Source: Chlorobium sp. (GTDB lineage Bacteria > Bacteroidota > Chlorobiia > Chlorobiales > Chlorobiaceae). Taken from it: 64,000 bases of DNA. The notes under the pieces were generated by a model, which ran no database searches, had not been told where the DNA came from, and worked only from the letters and a program-made list of their open reading frames with translations. The stretch is from positions 1 through 64,000 of the forward strand of contig JANQHB010000023.1 in NCBI GenBank assembly GCA_028277225.1, given 5' to 3'. Position numbers and translations under genes: made by a program. Numbering within the stretch: position 1 is the stretch's first letter; each line of letters begins with the position of its first letter. Positions 34,667-44,400 of this stretch are shown here, in pieces.

Positions 34667-35821
34667 TTACTCGATATGCAACTGCAGCAGGAGTGGGAGG
34701 TGGTCTGAATAGCCGCCCAGATAGCGTGTTCCCCTGTAGGTCGCATACGGGCGTTTTTTCTTCCCGGTTTGCATATGTGGCGTGACAACACATGAAAATG
34801 CGCTCTCGGGCATCATCACCCCCTTGTTGTCGAACAGTCCTGCCGATACCAGTATCTGGTCAAATTTCAGCCATCTGCCGCCGAAATAACAGCTCCCCCT
34901 GGAGCGGTTCATCCCCCAGCAATTATAGAGTTTGCCTTCAGGCTGAAGCAAAAAGGATTTCCTGTCAGTGGTAGCATTGAGTACCTGGCAGACAGATCTG
35001 TCGCCGGGATTGTCGTTGAAGTCACCCATGACGATGATGTCGCCCGATTTGTCATCAATACAGAGGCTGTCGATGAGTGTTCGGGCAGTTTTTGCCGCAA
35101 GGAGCCTTTGCGGTTCTGACCACTTTGTGTCCAGCAATCGGGATGGCCAGTGGTTCAGGATGAGATGAAAAGGGGAAGCGTTAGCGGAAAAGCTGTAGAG
35201 GCTGATGTCCCTGGTGTTTCGCTTCTCGACAGGAACCTTTTTCGATGTTGTGCCGAGGAGCCTGACGCTTGTCGAGTCATAGGCAACGGCTATATCGATG
35301 CCTCTCGGGTCGTTCGAGGCATTGTATGCTGTCGTGTAACGGTTTTCCGGCAGAAAAGCCAGCAAGTGTTCGAATACCTCCTGATTTTCAACCTCGCAGA
35401 AAGCCAGGATGTCGGGATAGGCGCCTGTTCTCAGCTTGACGACCTTGATGACATGGGCAAGCCGCATGCATTTGAGAAGCAGTTTCTTTTCGGTCCATTG
35501 CTTTTTTCCTTCAGGAGTGAACTCCGAGTCTTCGGTTTCCGGATCGTCGATTGTGTCGAAAAAGTTTTCGACATTCCACCACAGAATCGATAGTCGTTTT
35601 CCGTTATTTGTATAATCCTTTCTATTATTTGTTTTTATATGGTCTGATTGAGCGGTTTCTTTCTGATATTTTGCTGTTATTTGTGGTTTATTTGCTGCTA
35701 ATATGCTACTTTGAAGAAATAGCAGCAAGAATAACGGCAAGAAAAGGGTGTTTTTAGCGCTTTTCAGAGTGTAAGAGAGCTTTATAACTGCCTGAAAAGA
35801 AATGCTTTGCTGACGTTCCAT
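34667..35821 (-). CDS. Endonuclease/exonuclease/phosphatase-family secreted protein, 5' end supplied by a mobile element
   Basis: A 384-residue exported protein of the EEP (DNase I-like) fold. The ATG at 35821 starts a chain with a hydrophobic export segment at about residues 23-41. The fold's metal-binding motifs follow: LSILWWNVENFF (about 75-86), EVENQEVFEHLL, GIDIAVAYDS, NHWPSR, and GDFNDNPGD, with GGYSDHLPLLL at the end. The substrate could be extracellular DNA or a phosphoester. A 13-bp repeat at codons for WWNV (35571-35583) recurs at 46681-46693. Everything upstream of that point appears to be element DNA, so the present signal peptide is not the ancestral one (see 46665-46796). Confidence 0.85.
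   Translation of the reverse strand: MERQQSISFQAVIKLSYTLKSAKNTLFLPLFLLLFLQSSILAANKPQITAKYQKETAQSDHIKTNNRKDYTNNGKRLSILWWNVENFFDTIDDPETEDSEFTPEGKKQWTEKKLLLKCMRLAHVIKVVKLRTGAYPDILAFCEVENQEVFEHLLAFLPENRYTTAYNASNDPRGIDIAVAYDSTSVRLLGTTSKKVPVEKRNTRDISLYSFSANASPFHLILNHWPSRLLDTKWSEPQRLLAAKTARTLIDSLCIDDKSGDIIVMGDFNDNPGDRSVCQVLNATTDRKSFLLQPEGKLYNCWGMNRSRGSCYFGGRWLKFDQILVSAGLFDNKGVMMPESAFSCVVTPHMQTGKKKRPYATYRGTRYLGGYSDHLPLLLQLHIE
35571..35583. repeat. Left attachment site core (13 bp)
   Basis: acattccaccaca, identical to 46681-46693, 11,110 bp apart. On the minus strand it encodes the W-W-N-V residues of the EEP-nuclease active site region. Joining the two copies restores an in-frame gene (see the pseudogene at 46665-46796). 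Confidence 0.85.
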
Positions 35822-35858
35822 TTTGCTGTTGCATCGGGAATTCAAATCAGGGATAAGC

Positions 35859-37013
35859 ATGGAGGTTTTGTCTGTCAATTTGGCAAAGCGGAAGCAGGGT
35901 AAGAGCGGCCGCATAAGTCTGTATCTTGTTTACTACAAAGGATTCGTTAAAACACCTGACGGCAAGACGAAGGCTATCAGGGATTACGAATACCTGAACC
36001 TGTACCTTGACGATAAGCCAAGAACAACGGCGGAAAAGGAGCATAACAAGAAGATACTTGAGCTTGCCAAGTCAATCAAGGCGAAGCGGGAACTTGAGAT
36101 CAAGAACGGGCAGTACGGCTTTGATGCCGGAGTGAAAAGGAGGTCCCTTTTCCTTGAGTACTTCAAGGCCGAAGCAGACAAGAAAGTTAAGCCGGATGAT
36201 TCCGGTAATTGGGCCAGCACGCTGAAACATCTTACAGGTTTTGTGGAAAGGCGGTATTCGTCGAGAATCACCTTTCAGGGGATCGATAAAGCATTTTGTG
36301 AGGGCTTCAAGGATTATCTCAGGGATGAGGCAAAGACAAGGACAGGTAAGGGCCTTTCCTCATCGTCTCAGGCGGCTTATTACGGTAAGTTCAAGGCCTG
36401 TCTCAACAAAGCGATAAAGGACGGGATTCTTTCCGCTGACCCTGCAAAGGGCGTGGCGCGTCCGAAGATCGTTTCTCACAAGCGTGAATACCTGACTTTC
36501 AATGAACTTCAAGCAATGGCAAAGACCGAGTGCCGGAATCCAACATTAAAGCGGATGTTCCTGTTCTCCTGCCTTACCGGATTACGGTTCTCTGATTGTC
36601 ACAAACTGACATGGGGCGAGGTAGAGCAATACGGTGATGGGTGGCGGATCGTGTTTCACCAGCAGAAAACGAAAGGGCTTCAGTACCATGATATTTCACA
36701 GCAGGCACGGGAGCTTTTAGGCGAACAGGGCGGGCCTGATGAACGGGTGTTCTTCGCGATAAGCAAGTATTCGGCATATCTCAGTATCGTTCTCCGGGAA
36801 TGGGCTTTGAAAGCAGGCATTACAAAGCACCTGACGTTTCATTCTGGCCGTCACACCTTTGCGGTGCTGCAACTGGAGAACGGAACGGATATTTATACGC
36901 TCAGCAAGCTGTTAGGGCACAGAGAAATTGAGGTTACGGCCATTTATGCTGATATTCTGGACAAGACTAGACGAGAGGCGATGACGAAAAGAATTCCTGA
37001 GCTTCGTTTGTAA
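35859..37013 (+). CDS. Tyrosine recombinase/integrase
   Basis: A 384-residue integrase starting at the ATG at 35859 (MEVLSVNLAKRKQGK), with AGGGA 8 bases upstream. The order is: an Arm-type β-rich DNA-binding region (residues 1-90), a SAM-like core-binding domain (about 95-205) and the catalytic domain. Catalytic residues visible are Arg in TGLRFSD (about 242), HxxR in HSGRHTF (about 328-331), His in LLGHREIEV and the Tyr nucleophile in AIYADIL (about 364). The type matches Bacteroidetes/Chlorobi integrases. Only 37 bp separate it from the start of the divergent EEP gene, so the two promoters overlap. Confidence 0.95.
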   Translation: MEVLSVNLAKRKQGKSGRISLYLVYYKGFVKTPDGKTKAIRDYEYLNLYLDDKPRTTAEKEHNKKILELAKSIKAKRELEIKNGQYGFDAGVKRRSLFLEYFKAEADKKVKPDDSGNWASTLKHLTGFVERRYSSRITFQGIDKAFCEGFKDYLRDEAKTRTGKGLSSSSQAAYYGKFKACLNKAIKDGILSADPAKGVARPKIVSHKREYLTFNELQAMAKTECRNPTLKRMFLFSCLTGLRFSDCHKLTWGEVEQYGDGWRIVFHQQKTKGLQYHDISQQARELLGEQGGPDERVFFAISKYSAYLSIVLREWALKAGITKHLTFHSGRHTFAVLQLENGTDIYTLSKLLGHREIEVTAIYADILDKTRREAMTKRIPELRL

Positions 37014-37178
37014 ATGAGTCTGGTTTCAGCGTAACAGTGTGAAAGCTTGTTACGTTGTTTCGGCTTTACTGATTAAGGGTTTGAGGGGAAATGTAACATA
37101 ACACGAAGTGTGTTATTTACACAGCATTCACCAGAATCGGTTTTGTATCTGAAAAGGAGGAAAAAACAACAGGCAAAA

Positions 37179-38015
37179 ATGGGCAATTACCTTCCTGATA
37201 CTTTTAATAAGCTACTTATCGATGAACTCTGCAATGCAAGAGAAATAGACTGGGAGCGAGCAGCTAAAGGTTATTTTCTGCGAGATAAGCACGTACACAT
37301 AAAGAGAGAAGAACTTGCTGATATGATGAGGGGCTTTTTGAAGGGAGGGAATATTCCAGAAATTCCTCTGAAGTATATGCTCGCCCCTGCTGATTGGAGA
37401 GAAAAACCGCTGTCGTTTATACGTGAACAAATACGAAACAGTCCAAAGGAGTATAAAGACTATTTGAAAACTGCGGTAACACGATATAAAACTGCCTGTG
37501 AGAAAAGGCTGGGATCGAAACCCGACTGCTATCGTAAAGGTTCAGTGACCAATTTTGGTTGCTACCATCCTTTTGTGTTTCTAAACGATGAATCCTATAC
37601 AGAAAACTCAGATATACCGAGGGTTAAGTCAGTTACCTGCTTGTCTATTATGGATAAGATGCCTGTTTTAAACAAATTGCAGGAATTACTTGACGAGTGG
37701 ACAAGCAGCACTGATGGAGGGCCCGAAGAGGAAATACAGAATATTAGAACTGATAAGCGTAAAAAATTATCAGATGAGCTATTTGAGAAAGAAGTGCTTC
37801 CAAAGATCATAAAGGCTTTGCTTGAAACGGAATACAGCAACAAAAAAGATGTTTTTAAAGCAATAGTTGCCAATTATGATTTTGGGTGGAGCCTTATCGA
37901 GAAGAAGTACAATATGTATAGAGATGATCCAGAAAAGAAACTGATTCCTGCACTTGAGAAATACGGGAATGCAGACCTGATTATTAAGTCAAACAACGGT
38001 AAGAAACTTCTATAA
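37179..38015 (+). CDS. Unknown protein of the integrative element
   Basis: A 278-residue soluble protein beginning MGNYLPDTFNKLLIDELCNA. No family is recognised. The sequence is rich in Lys and Glu, mostly helical in appearance, with a central GCYHPFVFLNDE segment and no Cys/His metal cluster. It is AT-richer than the neighbouring genes. The best ribosome site (AGGAGG, 37155-37160) lies about 20 bases before the ATG, so an alternative non-ATG start a few codons upstream cannot be excluded. Its position between the integrase and the HTH protein suggests an element-specific accessory or regulatory role, but this is only positional. Confidence 0.55.
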   Translation: MGNYLPDTFNKLLIDELCNAREIDWERAAKGYFLRDKHVHIKREELADMMRGFLKGGNIPEIPLKYMLAPADWREKPLSFIREQIRNSPKEYKDYLKTAVTRYKTACEKRLGSKPDCYRKGSVTNFGCYHPFVFLNDESYTENSDIPRVKSVTCLSIMDKMPVLNKLQELLDEWTSSTDGGPEEEIQNIRTDKRKKLSDELFEKEVLPKIIKALLETEYSNKKDVFKAIVANYDFGWSLIEKKYNMYRDDPEKKLIPALEKYGNADLIIKSNNGKKLL

Positions 38016-38124
38016 TAAAGAGAATATTAAGAGAATTTCTCTCCTTCTTCACCTTTCTTTTCTTTCCCTTTTTGCTTGTAACAGCCGCAAGGGCTGGTTT
38101 TCATAAACCAAAAAGTTACAGGCA

Positions 38125-38430
38125 ATGTCACTTCCAGAGCTTGACCAGATCAACAACAGGCTTGAACGTATCGAGAACTTACTTGTTCTGAACAAGAACG
38201 TTCTCACTATGCGTGAGGCCGCAATCCTTACGGGTATTTCCCTTTCACACTTGTACAAGCTGACCTGCACGGGTGGCGTACCATGTTATAAACCGACGGG
38301 AAAGGCGATTTACTTCAATCGTGAAGAGCTTGAGGCATGGTTACAGAGAGGGCGAAAAGCTACTACCGAAGAGGTTGAAACCGCAGCCGCAACTCATGTA
38401 ACACTGAAACCGGCAGGAGGGAGATCATGA
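38125..38430 (+). CDS. Helix-turn-helix (excisionase/MerR-like) protein
   Basis: A 101-residue DNA-binding protein. Residues about 30-75 form the 'excisionase-family' winged helix: LTMREAAILTGISLSHLYKL, then KPTGKAIYFNREELEAWL. An N-terminal coiled coil (LDQINNRLERIENLL) precedes it. Such proteins act as recombination directionality factors or element repressors. Its stop overlaps the start of the RepA-like ATPase by 4 bases (ATGA), so both are translated together. Confidence 0.85.
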   Translation: MSLPELDQINNRLERIENLLVLNKNVLTMREAAILTGISLSHLYKLTCTGGVPCYKPTGKAIYFNREELEAWLQRGRKATTEEVETAAATHVTLKPAGGRS

Positions 38431-39572
38431 GAGAAAATGCCCGTAGAGATGCGGCGGATTTACAGCAAGCCATTGAAAATGAAGGTAAGCGAAACTTCAA
38501 TAAGTGGATTATTGAGAACGCTTGGGATTACCCAGACAAAAAGTTGGATTTTGGGGCAGTTATTATTGACACCGAACACGGGGCGGTTCTTACCGAGAAA
38601 GGGATAATGCAGATAACGGGAGCGGGGAAGACCGGGAAAACCATGTTGTTATTCAACCTGGCTTTTGCGCTTGCGCTTGGAAGGAATTACTTGTCCTTCC
38701 AGATAAACAAGCCTTATCGGGTGTTATATCTGAATGGGGAAAACAGCAGTAGAACGCTTCAGGAAAGATTGAAGCTGCTTCGGGACTATTACGGCGTAGA
38801 TGATGAGGCGGAGCAGCTTATCCGAGAGAACTTCCTTTTTGTTTCAAAGGGATTATTGTTGCCTCGAAAAGAAGCACTGACTGACTTGAAAGGGAATATC
38901 TCAGTGATTCAGCCTGAAGTAGTCATTATTGATCCATTGAAAAATTTTTTTGATGGAGAGGAAAATTCCGCTGATGACATGCGGAAATTCATGCAGGCTA
39001 TCAGGCAGGTTGTAGAGGAACATAACGTCACGGTGGTTATTCTCCACCATACCGGCAAGAAGCGGAATGAAAACGACCTCTATACAGGCAGGGGCAGTTC
39101 TGTCCTCGCTGATGATGCCGAAACAACAGCAGCTTTTTCAAAGGACACCAGTAGCAAGGGGCGTTTCAAGCTATCTATAACCGGGCGGAATTGTGAGGAG
39201 TTTACCTTGTGCTTGGTAAGGCCGGAAGACAGATATTTCCTCTACCATGAGGCCGATAAGCCAGAACCGCAGCCGGATTATATCACGGTATCGATCCTTG
39301 AGAAGTTGCCGGAGCAGTTCTCAACACAAGATTTTGTTAATGAAGCAGAGAGGCAGGGCATCCCGGATCGGACAGCTAAAAGGCGTTTATCAGAATGTGC
39401 TTCAGAGTTTGGATTGCTGAGAAGATTAAAACAAGGGCATTACGAGAAGGTGCTTTTAATGCCAGAAAATACCATTGGCATAAGTGGCATGAAAGTTTGT
39501 GCCAAAATGCCATTCCCTATAGGTGTTGGCACAATGGCACAAACTTCCGAGACGGATGGGAAGGCATTCTGA
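38427..39572 (+). CDS. RepA-like (RecA-fold) ATPase of the element
   Basis: A 381-residue ATPase of the AAA_25/RepA hexameric-helicase type: Walker A GAGKTGKT (about residues 65-72), Walker B VVIIDPLKNFF (about 166), a sensor VVILHHTGKKR (about 208-218) and the RGSSVLADDAETT stretch. The C-terminal third looks like a winged-helix domain (STQDFVNEAERQGIPDRTAKRR). Its last 30 codons overlap an iteron-like inverted repeat. With the downstream primase-like gene, it is probably the replication or maintenance module of the element. It overlaps the HTH gene (4 bases) and the next gene (1 base). Confidence 0.88.
   Translation: MRENARRDAADLQQAIENEGKRNFNKWIIENAWDYPDKKLDFGAVIIDTEHGAVLTEKGIMQITGAGKTGKTMLLFNLAFALALGRNYLSFQINKPYRVLYLNGENSSRTLQERLKLLRDYYGVDDEAEQLIRENFLFVSKGLLLPRKEALTDLKGNISVIQPEVVIIDPLKNFFDGEENSADDMRKFMQAIRQVVEEHNVTVVILHHTGKKRNENDLYTGRGSSVLADDAETTAAFSKDTSSKGRFKLSITGRNCEEFTLCLVRPEDRYFLYHEADKPEPQPDYITVSILEKLPEQFSTQDFVNEAERQGIPDRTAKRRLSECASEFGLLRRLKQGHYEKVLLMPENTIGISGMKVCAKMPFPIGVGTMAQTSETDGKAF
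39493..39546. repeat. 12-bp inverted repeat within a cluster of TGGCA motifs
   Basis: AAGTTTGTGCCA (39493-39504) and its exact complement TGGCACAAACTT (39535-39546) lie 30 bp apart in the 3' end of the ATPase gene. Counting the flanks (39474-39546), TGGCA or its complement TGCCA occurs six times. This is a candidate iteron/origin or autoregulatory site just before the primase gene. Confidence 0.6.
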
Positions 39573-40519
39573 TGAGCTATAAATACGAACTTGAGAAGGG
39601 ATCGAGAAAGAATTTCTGCCCGGCATGTAAACAGAAAACCTTCGTTCGATACGTGGACACAGAATCAGGAGTATATATCGCTGATGAGGTTGGCCGGTGT
39701 GATCGAGAAATAAAATGCAGTTACCACCTGAAGCCGGGAGAGTACTTCCTGTCAGGCGAAAATCTCTCCCTTAAACGGCTCCTAAGCAACGATCAGCGTA
39801 AAAGAATTATCAAAGTGCCTGATGAAAAGCCAGTGTACGTTCCTGACGTTCTGTTCACGGGAAGCCTTCAGTACTATGAAGAGAATATATTTTTCCGCTA
39901 TCTGGTTCAGTTGCTCGGAAATGATAAGGCTGAAGAGCTTTGCACATGGTATTGTGTGGGGACCTCAAAGCATTGGCAGGGGGCCTGTGTGTTCTGGTAT
40001 GTAGATCATTTCGGTAGAGTGACGAGGGGGAAGGTTATGCAGTACGATCAGACCGGGCACAGGGTGAAAGGATGCACGAATTCTGTTCACAGCCTGATGA
40101 AATTGGGGAAACTGCCGGGACTTCATTTGTATGGCCTGCACTTGGTAAGACTGGATAATACTTTACCCGTTGCTATAGTTGAAAGTGAAAAGAGCGCTAT
40201 ACTGGCTGCAGGTTATTTAAAAGGCTTTTTATGGATGGCAACAGGTAGCCTCTCTACCCTGACAGCGGAGCGGTTGGAGCCTTTACAGGGCCGGGAGATT
40301 ATTCTGTTCCCTGACGGTGGAGCATTTGAAAAATGGCAAGAGAAGGCCGAAAGCCTAAGCAGGACAGTCAATATTCGGTGCTCTGATGTACTTGAGCAAA
40401 GCCTGACCGATCAGCAGCGAGAAGCAGGGTATGATATTGGGGATCTTGTTGTTGATGCACTAAGGCCGAAGGGTTCAGGTGCAAATGGCACTCATCAAGA
40501 GTCGCATATATGTTCATAA
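39572..40519 (+). CDS. DUF6371/CHC2-Toprim-like primase protein
   Basis: A 315-residue protein whose ATG (39572) overlaps the preceding stop by one base. An N-terminal zinc-ribbon is seen as CPAC (residues about 16-19), CDREIKC (about 44-50) and an H in YHLKPGE. Residues about 200-270 form a Toprim-like segment (IVESEKSAILAAGY, then ILFPDGGAFEKW), the metal-binding core of primases. This combination is typical of Bacteroidetes plasmid/element proteins annotated DUF6371, presumed primases. The upstream reading frame to 39395 lies in the ATPase gene and is not used. Confidence 0.8.
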   Translation: MSYKYELEKGSRKNFCPACKQKTFVRYVDTESGVYIADEVGRCDREIKCSYHLKPGEYFLSGENLSLKRLLSNDQRKRIIKVPDEKPVYVPDVLFTGSLQYYEENIFFRYLVQLLGNDKAEELCTWYCVGTSKHWQGACVFWYVDHFGRVTRGKVMQYDQTGHRVKGCTNSVHSLMKLGKLPGLHLYGLHLVRLDNTLPVAIVESEKSAILAAGYLKGFLWMATGSLSTLTAERLEPLQGREIILFPDGGAFEKWQEKAESLSRTVNIRCSDVLEQSLTDQQREAGYDIGDLVVDALRPKGSGANGTHQESHICS

Positions 40520-40601
40520 TAATGGATATATATGCATATTTTGTATTAACGATCAGCCCGAAATCATTATAAAAATTGACTAACAGGAGGTTGACCCCCC
40601 T

Positions 40602-40829
40602 ATGAGCAAGAAACGACTGAAAACATTGGGCGATATCCGGCGATACCTGGCCGGATTGCTGAACAGATATGAGGCTAGGGAGATTGACGAAACACATCTG
40701 AAAGCCTGTGCATATGTGTCGAATATTCTCACCAGCACGATCAAAGACTCTGATCTTGAGGAACGCATCGAGAAACTGGAGCAAGAAGTGAAAAACAACA
40801 ATCATGGGCCTATTAGAACGGCGTGTTGA
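40602..40829 (+). CDS. Small element protein 1 (phage-like coiled-coil protein)
   Basis: A 75-residue protein preceded by a strong AGGAGG (40585-40590). The sequence KRLKTLGDIRRYLAGLLNRY followed by an E-x2-I-x2-L-E coiled coil resembles small proteins found beside phage/terminase or element genes, but the function is unknown. Its 3' end overlaps the next gene by 26 bases. Confidence 0.65.
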   Translation: MSKKRLKTLGDIRRYLAGLLNRYEAREIDETHLKACAYVSNILTSTIKDSDLEERIEKLEQEVKNNNHGPIRTAC

Positions 40830-41022
40830 GAAGCTGGAAGCCAAGAGCGGCGGGAGTTTGCCTGAGCATGTGTTTAAGATAACCACTCTTCAAGCCGGAT
40901 CTGTTGATACGACCGGTTGGAAAGAGGTGTTGCGGTCTGAAGTGGATAATGGCAGAGGGCACATCTTTCAGCACTATGACCTTGTTCCACCTGATGAAGG
41001 GAAGGCAGAGGAAAGGCAATGA
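40804..41022 (+). CDS. Small element protein 2 (unknown)
   Basis: A 72-residue protein starting MGLLERRVEKLEAKSGG, overlapping the previous gene by 26 bases and the next by 4 (ATGA). The N-terminal heptads suggest a short coiled coil; the C-terminal half is polar (YDLVPPDEGKAEE). No family is recognised; the overlap chain indicates coupled translation. Confidence 0.55.
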   Translation: MGLLERRVEKLEAKSGGSLPEHVFKITTLQAGSVDTTGWKEVLRSEVDNGRGHIFQHYDLVPPDEGKAEERQ

Positions 41023-41246
41023 GCCTGAAAAGAAGGATAGAGCGGTTGGAAAAGCACCTGAATGCTAACGGTTTAAGTGAATATCAGCGGTACCTGATGA
41101 CGCTGAGCGATGAGGAACTGTTTAAACGCCTTGATGAAAATATAGAGAAAAGGTTGTCAAATGGGGAGTCATTAGCTCCTGAATTCATGAGCCAAGAGGA
41201 ATGGGCGGAGGTGGTGCGGGAGCATCGGGAGCGGGTGAGCAGATAG
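41019..41246 (+). CDS. Small element protein 3 (unknown, coiled coil)
   Basis: A 75-residue Glu/Arg-rich protein beginning MSLKRRIERLEKHLNAN. The first 15 residues are similar to those of small element protein 2 (a R-x-x-R-x-E-x-L-E-K-x-L pattern), so the two may be distant duplicates. Start codon overlaps the previous stop by 4 bases. Function unknown. The 224 bp after it contain no supported gene, then the convergent helicase begins. Confidence 0.55.
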   Translation: MSLKRRIERLEKHLNANGLSEYQRYLMTLSDEELFKRLDENIEKRLSNGESLAPEFMSQEEWAEVVREHRERVSR

Positions 41247-41470
41247 AATATTCTTGCTGGGGACTATTTCACTCAGCCGCATTGATAAAGCTCCTTTTGG
41301 CCAATAAAAGATTGTAAAGCTGATTATTGAGATTTTTTGATTTCTTGTCCATTCTATCCTTGAGGGCTAACGACCGAGATAACCAGCCCGCCAACGAGCT
41401 GGCTACCGACTTCGAGCGTGGCACAATGTTTCGTAACCAGCTGAAAAAACGCGCGTGCTTGCGGGTCGGG

Positions 41471-44400
41471 TTAATTGATTTGTTGTGTTTGTGCTGGCAC
41501 GGTGCTGCTTAATGCCTCATGTCCCATACTAAAATTTTCCTGCTCAGTTTCTTGTGGGTAAATACGTTGCTCTGTATAGATATTTGGCGAATCAGATTTT
41601 TTGCCTGGCAGTATTTGCATGCGATCAAGAGTATTGATTAGGTCATCAATGCAGCCTTCTGGGTCTACGGTATAACTTGAACCCCAGCAACGCCAAAATT
41701 TCCAACCAACTCTTTCCATGACTCTTTGCCGTTGCCAGTCTTCCATCCATTTTTCAGGTGGGTGATATTTGTCACCATCTAACTCTATGGCTAATCTTCT
41801 GTCGTTTTCTCCCTCAACCACCATATCAATTGAAAAGGCGCCAACCTTTACTTGTGGTGTAACATGGTAGCCTTTCTCTGTAAGCCTTGTCAGTACATCC
41901 CTCTCAAATCCTGAATCACATAAATCTAGTGGATTATCCAAAGTATCTCTTTGCGGCATAGGATTGACAAAATGTTGTAATATTCTCAGGCGCAAATCTG
42001 ACTCGTTTTTCAAGTCAGATTCCTCTAAACTCCTGAATAGATACATTCTGTCTCTGGCTCTAGAGAGTGCTACATTGGTTCGTTGCTCATACTCTCTTTT
42101 TGTCATTGCTGCCCCTTGCCCGGCACCGACAACCATTGACAAGAGTATAATGTCCCTTTCTTTTCCCTGAAAAGTTGCCGGGTCTCCACAGGCTATATGA
42201 AACTTTTGGTAAATATCTTCACCTAGCTCAATTAACAGTTCATTTTGAATAAATTTAGCCTGCTGTGCACCTACAAGAGAAATAACACCAATTGTTCTCC
42301 CTGAATATTTTGGATTATTAACAAGAGTTTTGATTTCAGAAACAATTGCTTCAGCTTCATCCTCATTGATTTTCTTCAGCTCATCCCGGCGACCATGTTT
42401 TACATGAACATCAATCAGAGGTGGCGTTAGCTTTTCCGATGCTGTTGGAATTCTCAGAGGGTTGAGTGGCTCACTGTAAAATTGCATGCTGAACCTGATA
42501 ATAGGTTCAACACATCGGAAATGCTCTGTTAGCATAATGCGCTGGCCGGGGAATACTGCATTGGCAAGATCATAAATTGATACACCAGGAAGAAGCAACT
42601 CGGCAAAAGGTTGTCCTCTTAAAAAGTTATGCCTGAGTTGTAGAATTTTCTCTTCAGCTATAAATGCAGCAGTTGGGCTTACCTGCTTATCGTCACCAAC
42701 AATCAAGATTTTCTTGGCTCTCATTATTGCAGGCAAGGCTGTTATGTCTGACTGTGATGCTTCATCAATAATAACCAGATCAAATGAGCCAAAGTCAGAC
42801 GGAAGGCTTTCGCTAATGCGCCATGTTGGCATGATCCAGCATGGAACACCACTATAGCAATCATTCATTGCTCTGTAGGCATCTCTTCGGTGTCTTGGAG
42901 CCCTTTTCCCTGTACCTTTTCCTATTTTTGCTACAGAAGAAACGAAACGCATTAACGCACCTTGGACACGCTCTGTCATATTTGTGTGCAGGCCGATATT
43001 TGTTTTTACTTTGATTAAATCTGAAAAGGTTCTTTGCAAATCGTTGCCGAGGCGAGAGCGTTTCTCCGATAATTTTTTCAGTTCTTCTCTTCCGTCAATT
43101 TCTTGTAGGTATTGGTTACGGCGTTTCCATTGCCAAGATGCAAACCAATCTATCGGCGTTAATTCATTTTCCGTTGATGAAATAGGTTCTGTTCTGAGTT
43201 GATTTGCCCAATTGGGAGCACCCGAAGATAATATTTTTTCTGAAACTCTTTCGGCAATAGATATTTCATTTGCTAATTCATTTAGCCTATTTAGTTCTGC
43301 TATAAAACCTTGCCACTCTTTCATGATTTCATCTGAAGAGTAAGCAGGATTGCCAATTGAGTTCTGGATGAAATCCAGTAACTTAATAGAAACTTCACCC
43401 TCAGAGTTTTTAATTTTATCCGTGAGATCTTGTAATTTTATCCTTTGCGCCCCTAAGCTGATTCGAGATGTATTTAATTTAATGGCTTCAAGAACCTTTT
43501 CGATTTCAGTTTTATTTTTGAGCAAGTTACTGATGGCCACGCCATGGGGAAATAGTGCAGAAATCTCACTTTTTATTGCACCCCACTGCTGGGCGACCTC
43601 TTCAGCTTTGCATATTGCGTCATGAATTGATTGACCAGTTTTGAATGGATCACCATATGAAAATGATAATTTCGGTAGTTCAAGCTCCTGACCTGCATGG
43701 TTCCAGCGGACTGTAAATTTTCGGATATTATCTTGGAATACGATATAGTCTTTGGCAAGTTGCCATTGTTCTGTGCTTTTCGGCTCCTCTCCATCTATAC
43801 GAATAAGTTCTAAACCCTGTTTTGCTTCCTTATTTCCGAATGGCAAAAGACCAAAAGGTCTTTTGCCAGCTATTAGATTGTTAAGTGCATTTAAAATTTG
43901 CTCACTATGCGAGGCAGGATCATTTACTTCAACGAGAGTTCTAATGAATTTTTGTCTTTCAGTCATCAACCTGCTTAATTCATTTCGTAGCTCATTAAAT
44001 AATTCAATGTGACTCACTTGGTCTTGTTTGTTGAGCCAATGGTAGAACAAACTTTTTAGCCATGGAGAAGTTTCTAGTTGAGCTAGGAGGTGGTGGAGGT
44101 CTTTTAGGGGAGAGATTAAATTCTTTGCGCGGTCTACTGACTTTTCAACTGATACGGCTAATGGAGGAATACTATTGTCTTTAGCTTGCTCCTCTATTCT
44201 TGCCGAGGTTGCTAGGTCGTCATGGATTGCTACAATATTCGCTGAGTCAACCATGTCTTGCTGATTTGGCAGGCGTTTGCCTACATAGCTAATATCTTTA
44301 CCAAGATTTCTTCTCGCTGAGCGAATACTGGCAATATCAGAATCTGTAAATTGAGGAATAAATTTTTCGGACGAACCAAGAGCATCAAGAAGCCACTCAT

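Noticed and set aside
39395..39571. Upstream extension of the primase-like frame
   Set aside because: It overlaps the end of the ATPase gene; the ATG at 39572 overlapping the stop is the natural start, followed directly by the zinc ribbon.
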